34,935 nucleotides of DNA from Plantago elongata (lineage: Eukaryota; Streptophyta; Magnoliopsida; Lamiales; Plantaginaceae). Position 1 is the stretch's first letter. Each line of letters begins with the position of its first letter. Positions 19,034-30,286 of this stretch are shown here, piece after piece. The DNA is taken from positions 1 through 34,935 of the forward strand of contig JAYMSP010001202.1 in NCBI GenBank assembly GCA_036897095.1. The letters are read 5' to 3'. The position numbers and the translations under genes are program-made. A model generated the notes under the pieces. It did not search any database. It was not told the DNA's origin and saw only the letters and a list, made by a program, of their open reading frames with translations.

Positions 19034-19784
19034 ACAAGCAAATATGTTCAAAGTCTCGGACAATCCATTAGTTATTCAAGTAAATAAATGATCCTTCATT
19101 AATGTTCTACAGAAAAAAACAAAGTCATATAATGAATAAATAGTGTGATCATACCACATTATTAAAAGTCACTAGCCTCCGATCCACTTATGGCATGTTT
19201 CCTCTAAATCTCAATACATTTCTGTTATAATAAATGTACGCATAAACTTCACCCATATTATACTCATGTTCCATGTTTTGTTTATTGTTCAAAATGCTTA
19301 TTAAAATTTAGGAGTAAGTTGTGGTGCTCTCCACATTAAAATATCATGGACTTTGAAATAGTGTATATGAACACAGCGAACCCCAATTTAAACTAAATTT
19401 TTAATTTTCATTACGTAATAATGGAACATTTTATCACTATATGTCAAGTTTACATTTGTAAGAAGATTGAATATTATATGATTAATTGTAAAATCTCAAA
19501 ACATAGGGGAATATGTAGTGTTGATAATCATGGTAGGAACAAATTAATGAATGGACCACCGTGTATAGTGGAGAAAAATGAAAGCAAATGATTGATGGTT
19601 CATAGTATATGAGATCTAAGAAGGAAGGAAGAAGCTAGGTAGCCAGAAAGGTCATATTCAATTTTAGAGCAAAACAACACTCAGAAATCACAATCACATT
19701 ATTATTCTTATTATTATTTTTATTATTATTATTATAAGTGGTGAGATTTCCACGTGTTGATAAGATCGCTGCCAATTAAGAGTC
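19034..19784. other. non-coding stretch with ATT microsatellite
   Basis: No gene seen. An (ATT)n-type microsatellite occupies about 19697-19735. Confidence 0.6.
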
Positions 19785-20055
19785 CTCCCTTCGGTCCATT
19801 AAAAACTTCCTATGAAGTTACTCTCTCTTCGTTTAAAAAGAGTTAATTGAATATTAGTTTGAGAGTGGTAAAATATTAATAAAGTTGTAATTAGATGATA
19901 AAGTAAGTAAGAGATTGAATAAAACAATAATAAAATAGGTGATAGAAATAATATATAATGAGTTAGTGATATGAAAAAAAAAAATTGGGTTGGAAAGTTT
20001 TTAATGTATTATAAAAAAGTAAAAGTTAGAAAAATTTTGGGAGAACGGAATTTTG
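19785..20055. mobile_element. Stowaway-like MITE, degenerate, possibly nested
   Basis: Starts CTCCCTTCGGTCCATTAAAA and carries near its right side an inverse match (GGAAAGTTTTTAATGT versus ACTTCC/ATTAAAAACTT). It ends TTTTGGGAGAACGGA. CTCTCTCTTCGTTTAAAAAG at 19821 looks like a second Stowaway start inside the first. Borders are approximate. Confidence 0.4.
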
Positions 20056-20364
20056 TGGTTAGTTTGACAAAAAATAAAGCAGCAAGACGAAGAACAATGA
20101 AGAAGAATATTGGAGGTTAGACAAAGACTCTTTTCTATAATTCGCTGAAATAAATTGGATGATATATCACTGGATCACGAAGAATATAAGTATCCCATTT
20201 ATATTAAGTCTCCTGCCTTGTACCAACCAACCGACTCCCAGATCCAACCTACCATTTACCTTTACGGGACCTAGATCCCAGTTCAACCCATATATCCGTC
20301 GTGAATAATACTTATAACATAAAATTGCGCATTCCATTGTTCATAAGAAAGTATATGTATTAAT

Positions 20365-21178
20365 ACAGTTCGTGTGGAATTTCATTGACCTATCTGACTT
20401 ATACTATAATGAGGATGGTCTCTTCATCATCCGGTTTAAATTAGAAGAGGATAAAAAGGTTGTGGATTTAGGACGACCTTTACTATATATTTGGACGACC
20501 TATGATTCTCCGACCCTGGACTAGAAATTTTTAATTCAAAGAGAATATGCTACGAGTTGCACAGATATAAGTTAAATTCCCTCAGCTTCCTATGTATCTT
20601 TGGGGTGCGAAGAGCTTCGGTAAAATTGCCAGTGTTTTAGGAGAACCAAAGTTTACTGATGAATGTACTGCTAAGAAATTACGGATCTCATACTTGTTGA
20701 AGTGGATATCACTCAGGAGCTACGCCAATGGGTTATGATTAAGGATCGTCAAGGAAATTTAATCAAACAGGCAGTTCAATATGAATGGAAGCCAATATTT
20801 TGCCAAAAGTGCCAAAAAGTGGGGCATACTTGTGGTATTGGTACACAGCCTCGGGGTCGATCAGCTTAACCTGGTGGAGGGCAACCTGGTTCGTATGTAG
20901 GCAGGGGAAAAGTGTAGGTTCCGACTGGTAGACAATTATCTATTGTACCAACTAGGGTGGTTGTTGGCACTGAACAACGACAGCTAGAAAACGGGGCTAA
21001 TACAGCTGGCTCGGACCCGGAAGACCGCGTGATTGTTGCTCCTACCTCGGACCAACCTGGATGGACGACTGTTAGGAGTAGGAGGGCATCTCCTAACCGC
21101 CAGGTGGTGCAGGAAAGGAGTCGTAGTGAGTTGGAGGTTAATCTGGTTACTCATAATGGATTCACTACCCTAGAAATT
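20365..21178 (+). pseudogene. LINE-B ORF1 (DUF4283 / zf-CCHC nucleic-acid-binding protein)
   Basis: Pieces in order: NEDGLFIIRFKLEEDKK, FKENMLRVAQI, FPQLPMYLWGAKSFGKIASV and LGEPKFTDECTAKKLRISY, all typical of plant LINE ORF1 (DUF4283). Then VEVDITQELRQWVMIKDRQG and VQYEWKPIFCQKCQKVGHTC, the zf-CCHC_4 knuckle at about 20790-20832. The tail PGWTTVRSRR...NGFTTLEI ends at a TGA at 21179-21181. Several stops and shifts interrupt it (around 20520, 20695, 20866, 20916). ORF1 proteins bind the LINE RNA. The N-terminus is missing or unrecognisable before 20365. Confidence 0.82.
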
Positions 21179-21213
21179 TGATCTGGATCTGGCGAAGGCC
21201 AGAACCACGCTTG

Positions 21214-22130
21214 ATGTTAGCCTGGAATGTTAGGGGGCTCAATAAAGTTGCTAAACATAAAGAGATTGGCTCTCGTCTCCTCGATTTGAATATAAACATA
21301 GATGGCCTTCTAGAAACATGAGTGAAAGCAGAAAATAAAGACAAAATACGTAGACAATTGGGTATGCGTGGAACTTTTGGGATAATTACTCGTCCCATGT
21401 CCTGGGCCGCATTTGGATTGCATGGGACCCGACCGGGTTCGAGTAGAGTATGTGAGCAACACGGGTCAACTTATTCACTGCCGGTGGTTTGACTCTAATG
21501 GTATAGATCGTGGACTCGTTACCTTTATTTATGCCCTTAATCAACTGCAGCACGTGATACGTCTCTGGCAGGATATTCAGAATTGGGCAACTGGTATTCA
21601 GGAACAATGGATTATTGTGGGTGATTTCAATAATGTATTGAGTGGTGAAGATCGTGTGGGTGGAACTCAGTCACAAAACATGAATATAAATACCTTGTGG
21701 AGATAGTGGATACGACTGGGTTATTTGAGCTCCATTCCATAGGAGAGCACTTCACTTGGTCTAACCACCATGAGCAGGGCACGATATACTCCCATATTGA
21801 TCAAGCAATTGGTAACGTTGAATGGTTCCAGAAAAATCCATAGGTGGTACTTTTTTTTTATCAATTAACATGAAATATAGCATTACAATTACAATTGTTG
21901 AACAAGACGAATTTATCAATCGATTCTAGGTGCAAATCACCACCAATATCTATTCAGAGAATATAATCACCCATTTCGGGGAATCGAACCCGTGACCTCA
22001 TGGTTACGGGATGTCTCAGCTTGCAACTCGGCTACAAACGCTTTGACAATCCATAGGTGGTACTTGAGATGCTAACTCCCGGTATTTCTAATCACTCCCC
22101 GCTCCTTTTTCGACATTATGTTCCATCTCC
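21214..22130 (+). pseudogene. LINE-B ORF2 endonuclease domain (EEP family)
   Basis: Starts at the ATG at 21214: MLAWNVRGLNKVAKHKEIG is the N-terminal motif of APE-type endonucleases (catalytic Asn in WN-x-RGL). LLET, then a stop in place of the Trp of 'ET-W/K-V', SHVLGRIWIAWDPTG, WIIVGDFNNVLSGEDRVGG (catalytic DxN), HFTWSN and YSHIDQAIGN follow in order. Frameshifts lie near 21400 and 21690. The SINE at 21853-22047 splits the end of the domain; after it VLEMLTPGISNHSPLLF gives the 'SDH' motif, here SNH. This enzyme nicked target DNA to prime reverse transcription. Confidence 0.85.
21853..22047 (-). mobile_element. tRNA-derived SINE inserted in LINE-B, minus strand
   Basis: About 195 bp flanked by an exact 18-bp duplication, AATCCATAGGTGGTACTT, at 21835-21852 and 22048-22065. 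Read on the minus strand it starts CAAAGCGTTTGTAGCCGAG (box A-like), has box B GGGTTCGATTCCCC at 21978-21991, and ends in a poly(A) tail (the T run at 21851-21859). Box A to B spacing is tRNA-like. The exact duplication suggests it is younger than the LINE-B decay. Transcription would be by pol III from internal promoters; mobilisation needs LINE proteins. Confidence 0.9.
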
Positions 22131-23910
22131 ACCACGGAAGGGAGGTTTCAAGTTTATTAATGCTACTGCTCAGCTTAGTGAACTCATTCCAACAATGGCT
22201 CGTGCTTGGCGTGGGCTGGGAACGTATAGACCACAAGAAAGAGTATGGCTTTTGCTGAAACGACTCAAGCTCGTGCTACCTGGATTGCATCGGGGTGTGC
22301 AACGGGTTGTCGCCCACATCGAGCAAACCCGTGCACGCCTCCATTAGCTCCGAACAAATCTACAGCGTAACCGTTTCTACCCTACCTTTCTCTGGAAAAT
22401 CATGGATACCTCCGAGGAACTAGTGAACTGGAATAATGTTGAGGAGCAGGTAATATGTCAAAAGGCAAAGGTGGACTGGATTCGGTTAGGTGATGAAAAT
22501 TCTGCTTTCTTTCATGCCCATGTAAAGGAGAAAAACAGACGTATTGGTATCCACCAACTTGAGACAGAGGATGGGCGAACACTTTACGGTGATATAGATG
22601 TGGAACATGAGATCATCTCCTTCTATTCTCGATTGGTGGGTACGGTTCCTACGCGTCGATCTGGTATTGATGTTGGTGCCTTACGCGCGGGTCGCCGGTT
22701 GTGCTACAATGACCGATTATTTCTTGTCCAGCCTGTTACGCAGCTTGATATTGATCAGGTCCTAAGGGATATAGGTGATTTAAAAGCCCCGGGAATTGAT
22801 GGCTTCAATGCGTGTTTTCTCAAGCGAGCCTGGCCACATGTTCGAGCAGATGTCTATGTGGCAATCCAGGAGTTCATTGATTCGTCTTCCCTCTTCCTTG
22901 CATTGGAATGCACCTTGGTTACCCTGATACCGAAGACCCCAACTGCTACCCGGGGCAAAGATATGCGACCGATTGCGTGTTGCACGACTATTTACAAGAT
23001 TATTTCCAAAGTGCTCACCGGTCGACTTGGCCAGGTTATAAATAACATCGTGGATGAGAGTCAATATGCCTTCTTACCAGGAAAAGTGATTCATGATCAT
23101 ATCCTGCTTTCCCAAGAACTGTTCGAGGCTATAATCAGAACGTTATCTCGCCTAGGTGTATGGTACAAATGGATTTGCATAAGGCTTATGATACCGTTGA
23201 TTGGGATGCACTGGAGATCATTATGAGAGAATTGGGATTACCGTCGCAGTTTGTAGCATGGATTATGAGTTGTGTTACTACAGTATCATACAAATATGTG
23301 ATCAACGGTTCTCCCTCCAAGCTCCTCAAAGCTCGAAGAGGTTTGAGACAAGGCGATCCACTATCCTCGTTCATATTTGTCCTTGTCATGGAATATTTGC
23401 ATCGCTGCCTGCATAGACTGAGAACCGTCCCAGATTTTAATTTTCACCCAAAGTGTGAGAAGTTACATATCACAAACCTATGTTTTGTGGATGATAACAT
23501 GTCATTTATGCGAGGTGCGGACAGTTCAACTTATGATGCAACAGATCCATCATTTATTGGATTCGTGTGGATTGCAGGCAAATAAATCGAAGACCAAGGT
23601 CTTCGGGCAGGGGTTCCGCGCGAGGTGCAAGTGCGCATATTGGAGATCACGGGGTTCGTGGATGGTACCCTCCCGATACGATATCTGGGGGTCCCGTTAT
23701 CCCATCGCAAGCTCACTATTCCGCAATATCAACCCCTACTTGATCGTATCCTGGGTCGTATAAAGCACTGGACGACGAGACTCCTGAGCTATGCGGGTCG
23801 GGAGCAATTGATCAAAAGTGTCCTTAATTCTATTACTGCCTACTGGCTACAGGTTTTTCCCTTCCCAAAAGCTATTTTGGACCATATTCAGCGAATTTGC
23901 ATGAGCTTCT
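22131..23910 (+). pseudogene. LINE-B ORF2 reverse transcriptase
   Basis: The RT region includes VDWIRLGDENSAFFHAHVKE, DLKAPGIDGFNACFLKRAW, TLVTLIPKTP, MRPIACCTTIYKIISKVLTG, DESQYAFLPGKVIHDHILL, MVQMDLHKAYDTVDWDALE (first catalytic Asp), RRGLRQGDPLSSFIFVLVME, LCFVDDNMSF (catalytic pair at about 23482-23500; family usual FADD), SCGLQANKSKTKVF and IRYLGVPLSHRKLT. The longest clean frame is 22402-23226. Breaks are a TAG at 22345-22347 and frameshifts near 23130 and 23550-23620. The catalytic residues are all readable, so decay is moderate compared with LINE-A. The frame loses similarity after about 23905. Confidence 0.88.
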
Positions 23911-24124
23911 TTCGTTCCCAAAAAAAAAAAAGATATAGTAAAGAAAACATATCATTCTGAGAGTTGTTCATGAGTAAATTAACACGTCGACCAAAGAGTC
24001 GTGGTTCTCGATTAATTAATGGCCGAGTCGTAGAAATAATATTAGAGTCGTTCGAAGCCCACAAGATTTGGATGATTGGTCCCGACAAGGTACAACGGGA
24101 ATCACACAATTCAAGATGGATGAA
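23911..24124. other. unassigned sequence after the LINE-B break
   Basis: Starts with an A run (about 23920-23930). An open frame from 23964 to 24275 exists (MSKLTRRPKSRGSRLINGRV...), but it continues into LTR-like/5S-like sequence, so coding is doubtful. Confidence 0.4.
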
Positions 24125-24440
24125 TATAACACCCCTAATTCAAGTCAGGTTCATAGAGTTTAAATGGATCGAGAATACTACACATACCAATGATATGCGC
24201 CTTTATTTTCGGAGATCCATCCATAATAACGCTAAAGTTAAGCTTATTAGCCTTAAACAATTTTATAATGGGTGATCAACAAGGAATTATCATGGTTCGC
24301 GTACGAGGACAAAATGCCAAGAAATAACATGTGTTGGTACGATGGTTAAACATATCACTCAAAATGTTGCTCATGAATCATGACGTCTACTAGAAGAGTC
24401 AAAACTTAACCATTAATAGTCAAGTCGTTACATAATTTTA
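24125..24440 (+). repeat. LTR-like sequence carrying a diverged 5S rRNA segment
   Basis: TATAACACCCCTAATTC resembles the TGTAACACCCC start of many plant LTRs. At 24209-24307 the sequence follows the second half of plant 5S rRNA: GGAGATCCATC, then AAAGTTAAGC (5S box A region), then ATGGGTGATC (5S box C region GATGGGTGACC), then AAGGAATT and GTACGAGG. Spacing is close to that of the 5S gene but divergence is strong. 5S-derived LTRs are known from the TRIM family Cassandra and similar motifs occur in some other plant LTRs. No partner LTR was found. Confidence 0.5.
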
Positions 24441-27400
24441 ACTATAATCTCCAATAAAGATATCAAGAAGATATTAATTAATCGACACTTTGTTCGATCC
24501 TCCTTTAGTAATCTTAATTTATTTATAACTTAGTAAACATACTTCTTAGTGTGTAACACAAGAAGACAATTCAAACATCTTTCTCATCTTAAAACGCTAC
24601 CCTAACAAGTATATATGATGCATAATCAGGAGTTTTAGATAAGCAAGAAAGAGATCTTTACAGTAAGATATGGAAATCATATATGCATATTCAGCTAGCT
24701 AATAATGATTAAATACAACTAGTAATTATTGTGAAAATTAACTACACTTTGGAATAACTGAAAGGTGTTTAGTTTAATTGATTTTGCGTTTAAGAGATGC
24801 ATGTTTGTGTGACATTTGGAAATGGGTTTGTAGGGGACCATTAGAGCACTCTCATATCCTATTTGGAGATGTAGATATCTTTGATACATCCGCTTCTTAC
24901 TAATTTAATAGGTGACTTTTAAATAGTATTTATTTAGAGAAACACTCGTATTCGTTTTAATTAACAATATTGATTTATTTATTTTAAAGAACATAGGTAC
25001 ATCTTTTATTAATTTATTTATATATCTTATCTTATAAGAGTATTTATATTTTATTCTCTTCATCTGAACAAAATTTAATATAATTGAGTGGACATGATCT
25101 GAACATTATTATAGTATAAAAAATAATTGAACAAAATTAAACTGAACTTAATAATTTTTTTAATAAAAAATATAGCTTCACTTTCTATAATATCAATTAC
25201 TATATTATACTATCTATATAGTTTTGCATATTACTTACTACTTCTTTTTCTCGTATATATATAAACACACATGTTAATTAATTAATGTTGTGATATGTAG
25301 AAGCAATAGTTAATTTGACGGGATAAGTATATACCGATCATTACGTGCTAATCAAGAAGAGGCCATAGATGAACGTGACAACGGGGATGACGATTTATCA
25401 AGTGGTATCAGAATTGTAGGGATGATCTCATATATACGTCACTTCCTCAAAATTTACTATTGAAGCTCTTTCCTCCTAGCTTAGCTTATGCACATACAGC
25501 AAACTATTCATCACCCTTTTGATTTTTCAATGTTCCGGTCGAGTAATTGCGATTGCTTTCAAGATTACGACATTATCGTTGTGAATTTTGATCTAGTACA
25601 TCCGGAGCTCAACTTTGGTGCTAGGAGCGGTTTAAACTATTTTGAATATTTTTACATTTTAAAGAATTAAAACATATTCCGTATATAGTTTTGAATTTCT
25701 TAAAATTTTAATGGTTTTGAACTTCGTGAACACATTTGGAATGGTGAATGTTGAAAGTGTTACATAGATAGGTTGAATGTGGGTGAGTAAAAAATTCCTT
25801 GAACTTCGATCGGCGTAGAGGTCATTTTATACTCCTAGTAACTTTATTTTGATCTTTGATAACGATTTTGAAAAGAAAAAACAAAAGGTTGTGTCTGAGC
25901 TTGGTGGTTTTCTCTTTGATTAGGTAATTGTTTATCGGGAATTATCATACAACAAATAGCATAGGATATGTGTTAGTATGATTTTTTTTTAAATACTTCT
26001 ATTAACTACTAAGCATTTATAAAGGTTACATACTTCCGAGCCACCTGAGGTATCTATTAATTCTTAATAAAAAAGTCACATAGGATGTTTAATAACAATA
26101 TTTAATTCATCTTTTAATCAGGATATATGTGCATGCTAATGATATGTACACCCAATTGGTAGGACTTGGAATCGGATAAACGATTAGCTCAATATAGTAG
26201 TTATAACGAAGAGTGAATTTATGGGATTTATGCATTTTGGGTCTGAACATGTCGCACTTATTTACAATTTAACTTGACTTACGTGGTTTGCAGGCTATTA
26301 TGTGAATTCGTGGTCCGTGGAGTCTACCCAGTCTCGAAGAGGAATGACGGTAAGTTTGCAACGTCTAGCGCATTACAGAACTCATATTTGTCTCCAATTA
26401 AGTCGAATGTGCATACATCATTTCCTTAATATATGATGCATAGAAATATGAATGCGGGTGCAATGTACCCTATATTGTTGGATGTAATTTTTGCGTCAGA
26501 GTTTTTGTGACAAAAAAATTTTGAGAGTAGAACATATTCTACAACAGTGTAATGAAAACTAGTCAATACTACTTATATATTATGATGTTGATGTATATAA
26601 ATGCATGATATATATATAATTGTATTAATATATATTATCAAGAAGAAGAACTTGAAGAAATTCCAGATTAGGAAAGATTCATATATAGGGTCAGATACAA
26701 TGGAAACTTATTTACTTGATTGCGATATTAAGTCTACTCTTTGAAAAGACAAGTCATTAGACCTAACACAATTTCTTTTCTTTTCTTTTTCTCACATGTA
26801 TACTATTACTATACATTATGTATACATATTTAGACTGTATACAAATCATGTTAAGGAATTGTCGTATCCCTATTACTTGAGATTTAGACACCAATCGATC
26901 TTAATTAAAATATTGATTATTAGTCTCCTACCACAACTACTTCAACTTGATCGTATTTGATTGATGTACATGGGCGGGTCTTTTGCTTTATAAATTCTGT
27001 TTAGGTTGGAGATTTGACTCCTCACTTTGTATGCTTATGAGATGTTGCGCAACAAATTGGTCACCTTATATATACATGCTTTTTATTTATAGGAAATAGT
27101 AATACCAATAAAAATATTCCCCTATGAAGCATGTTGAAAAGATATTTTTAAGATTTAGAGGGATACATCGTACCCTAAAATGTTAAAAGAATTCCTGATC
27201 TTTAGCTATTTGATCATTTAAGGCAACCTGCATTCCGGCAATAGGATGATTACATGTTAAACTGATGTAATCATGAAATGAGCAATTTTGACACACTTTT
27301 AGATCTTTTCCATTTGTTCAAGATTAATTATTTATATCATATTATAACCTATTATAATTTTCTTACATATTTTAGGTGGTGATGATGTTTCGACGAATTG

Positions 27401-29997
27401 CACAATTTTCAGTGTGAAAACGAGATATTTCTATTGAATCCGAAGAAATACTGAAATACGATTATCACACCAATAGCTAGAGTCCAATCGAGACACATGA
27501 CCTACTGTTACAGAGCTTCAAATTACAGATAAAACTTTGTAGATCATCTTTCTAGATAATGAGGTTACGAAGTTCAAAAATAATTTAAAAGATGAAACAA
27601 CAAACATGGAGTTACAGTCGAAACTGTGTGGCCCCCTCTATGTGATCCCTTGAGGACCGTACTAAGCTGCATGTTCAACAAAAAAATTTCAAACTCAAAT
27701 TAAGTTAGGTCAATCAATTCTAGACCAGTTTATATTTTTTTTTTCAGTATGATGAAAAAATGTGCATCTTTGATAAGCACCTTGTAATTTGGTTAATAGT
27801 AGAGTGTAGATGTCAGTTTCTGACAGGAACTGGATGTTGCTAGCTAGTGTTCGCAACGAACTCGGAGACGTGCCAAGAATTTTCCTAAAATGAATGAAGA
27901 GCCATAATAAGTCTGAGTTCAATTATAGTTAATTAACCTGTCGGCAATCCCAGTTAAGGTAATGAAAGAGGTGATGAATTTGATCATCTTTATCAAACGT
28001 GCAATAGATCTACTTTACTTTGGAGCAAAATTAGCAAGAAATTAACATCCTCTGAGATGATAAGGTGCAGTGAAAACAATATAATGGTGTTGAAGATTAA
28101 CGGTGCAAAAGAATGGAACTTGTTAAGATGTCAAGTATGAACCGAACAAGTGAAAAGCGGCTTTGGACATTGAGTTGGTAAAAGCAGAAACACATAAGCC
28201 CTTAAGCTGATTCATAATTGCATTTGGTCTCTTATAAATTAACCAATACTTACTACTTTAATAAACCCCTTAAAGCTACTTAATTGTGCTTTTGAAAATC
28301 TAGAAAAGTATGCATTAGTTTATTACTTAAGAGCTTCATCATCATCATCACTTGTTCGTCTTCTTCTTCAACTTGTGTTGTGTGACTTAAAATAAGCTGG
28401 AATAGTTCACGTGTAACCATTGTCTTCTTTCTAATCAAGTGATGATTATTATTAAAGGTTAAAGCCAAACGGACACTATCCAAATAGATGATTGATTTTC
28501 ATCCAAAATGAATTGAATTGATTGTTGGCTTTTTGTTACATACTATTTGTCTTACGTTTGCTTGCTTCCTTGCTTTGTTTGCATTTGGCCTTTGTTTTCA
28601 AAACCTATGCAACTCTATCAAGTCAAAGACACCTTCTAGTTGACCATACGTGTCTTGACTTGTCAACAAAACAAACTACTACATTCGATCACTTGCTAGA
28701 AGGACTAAAGAAAATTATTCTCAGTTTTTTCTTCAAAATTGACATGGTATCTTAGCTACCTCTCAATTATTGTTTCCGCTTTTTTTTCAAAGGAAATCAT
28801 GCATCATCTCGTTCATACTTAGGCTGGTTTGGTATGTTAGTCACAAAGGGACAAGATATACTTTGACCGGATCTCGATTCGGAGAAATCGATAAGGTTAA
28901 GAACATATGTTTTATTATATAATTTTATTACATTAATGTTATTTAGAAGTAATTTATGAAAAATTTGATTATATAAAGTTACCAGGCATACTATTTTTAT
29001 TTTTAGTTAGGATATAGCAAGTAGTATGTTTTATGTGTAGTATAATTGATTAGTTGAGGAGCGTCAGATTTTAATGAAATGATATTTGGGCTGAAATTAG
29101 GACTCGGTTCTTGCTAAACTTGGCCCAAAACATCTAATTCTGTGAGCTAGAACACAGCTAACTTTCAGATAAACATTAACTTCTTTCAATGTTTAAAAAC
29201 CCTAACAATATCAAAAAATTCAACTCTTGTCAATTGTCATGAAGTTATTCAATGAGATTTACATTTTCAATTACATTTCGGCCTTTCAGTGTAAATACTG
29301 GTAGAAGTTCTGAATTACATTGTCAATACATAGAAGTTTTGATATTTTTCGATCATATAACGCTATTTTCATAACTATTCATATTTTGAAAACATAACGT
29401 GGTTAAAAGCTAAAACATGTCAGCACTTCTTGTTCCATTTTGCTGATTTTAATTTAGCTTGTAACATTACATAGTAGTATTATTTTATTTTATTTTATTT
29501 TAAATGACTAAAAATTTATATTAATAACACAATGTACACATTACTATTATTATGATTCGAAAAGGTTTACAAGTTGAGAAAGTGTTAGTTTATCTGCAAC
29601 CCATTATCAAACACATTTTGAATACAGAAGTCAAAACCACATTGTCAAAGCCTCAATAATACAATAACAATTTGGACGCAAAATCCTAGGATGGCTTTAG
29701 CGCATATTAGTTGTTGAAAGTCTTACATTTTGCTTTAAAAGTCCTAGATTATACACATATTTTGAATTCCAAATTCATTGTTAATTACAATTTTGATATG
29801 TACCACTGCAACATGATTTCATTTGCAAGAAAACCTAATCGTAATTTCACCGTCAAGGAGTGGAACTTCCACTAAATCAAGATGCTTCCATCTTGTAATT
29901 AAAATGTCTCTTCAAAATGCCAAAAGTCCAATTATACAATATTACTATCCTACTACAATGAAAATATTTCAAATTTTCGATGCTGGGAAAGTGCATA
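24441..29997. other. 5.5-kb AT-rich stretch without a recognised gene
   Basis: No coding domain or structural RNA was recognised on either strand; the ORFs are short and compositionally random. Items seen: TGGTATCAGAAT at 25403-25414, resembling a primer binding site with no clear LTR pair; TA-rich runs near 25255 and 26600; TTTTC repeats near 26775; (ATTTT)n at about 29478-29502; GGCTGGTTTGGTATG at 28824, possibly a Tourist-like MITE end. Confidence 0.5.
26294..26349 (+). other. possible orphan exon with strong splice signals
   Basis: TTTGCAG precedes and GTAAGT follows a 56-bp segment that translates as YYVNSWSVESTQSRRGMT in the open phase. Both signals are near consensus, but no neighbouring exon, start codon or known protein was found. 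It could belong to a non-coding transcript or be chance. Confidence 0.2.
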
Positions 29998-30286
29998 CTC
30001 TCACCGTTCCATCAAACTTTATACATTAGAATTTGCGTGTAATTTTATGTAAAAAAATTAAAGTAATAATAAAAAATAAAAAATGTGGGGAAAAGTATAC
30101 TTTTAGTGATAAAATGTGTAATTTTTGTGTAAAGTTAAGATTGTTTATTATTTGTTAGTGGTGGGGTAACTTTCTTTTTCTAGTAATGTATAAAATTTGG
30201 TGGGACAGCTAAAAATGTCAAATGTATAAAGTTTGCTGGGACAATTAAAAATGTCAAATGTATAAAGTTTGCTGGAACGAATGGAA
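29998..30286. mobile_element. Stowaway-like MITE with triplicated 3' end
   Basis: The left end CTCTCACCGTTCCATCAAAC (from 29998) has its inverse complement at the right: 30005-30027 and 30257-30279 match at 22 of 23 positions when one is inverted. TA dinucleotides flank at 29996-29997 and 30287-30288. The right end is present three times at 36-bp period (30185, 30221, 30257), with AATGTATAAAGTTTGCTGG in the last two. No coding capacity. Confidence 0.75.
30185..30286 (+). repeat. three 36-bp tandem copies of a MITE terminus
   Basis: Units begin AATGTATAAA at 30185, 30221 and 30257; the second and third are almost identical and the first is more diverged. Confidence 0.85.

Larger units (their letters stand above)
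20365..23910 (+). mobile_element. LINE-B: non-LTR retrotransposon, ORF1 and most of ORF2
   Basis: Plus-strand LINE with ORF1 (DUF4283 and zf-CCHC) followed after 35 bp by ORF2 (endonuclease, then RT). It is inactive: several stops, at least three frameshifts and a SINE insertion. It ends abruptly after the RT thumb/linker, without the zf-RVT domain and without a clear LINE poly(A) tail. An A-rich run (AAAAAAAAAAA at about 23920) follows at once, but the protein is cut mid-domain. Confidence 0.9.

Noticed and set aside
23964..24275. 103-codon ORF after LINE-B
   Set aside because: It crosses into LTR-like, 5S-like non-coding sequence and has no recognisable domain.
25284..25414. Possible LTR (TGTTG...ATCA) followed by TGGTATCAGAAT
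   Set aside because: Only 10 of 12 bases match the primer binding site and no second LTR or target duplication was found.
28280..28483. 67-codon minus-strand ORF with acidic and Met-rich stretch
   Set aside because: Coded by simple-sequence CAT/CTT repeats; no family recognised.
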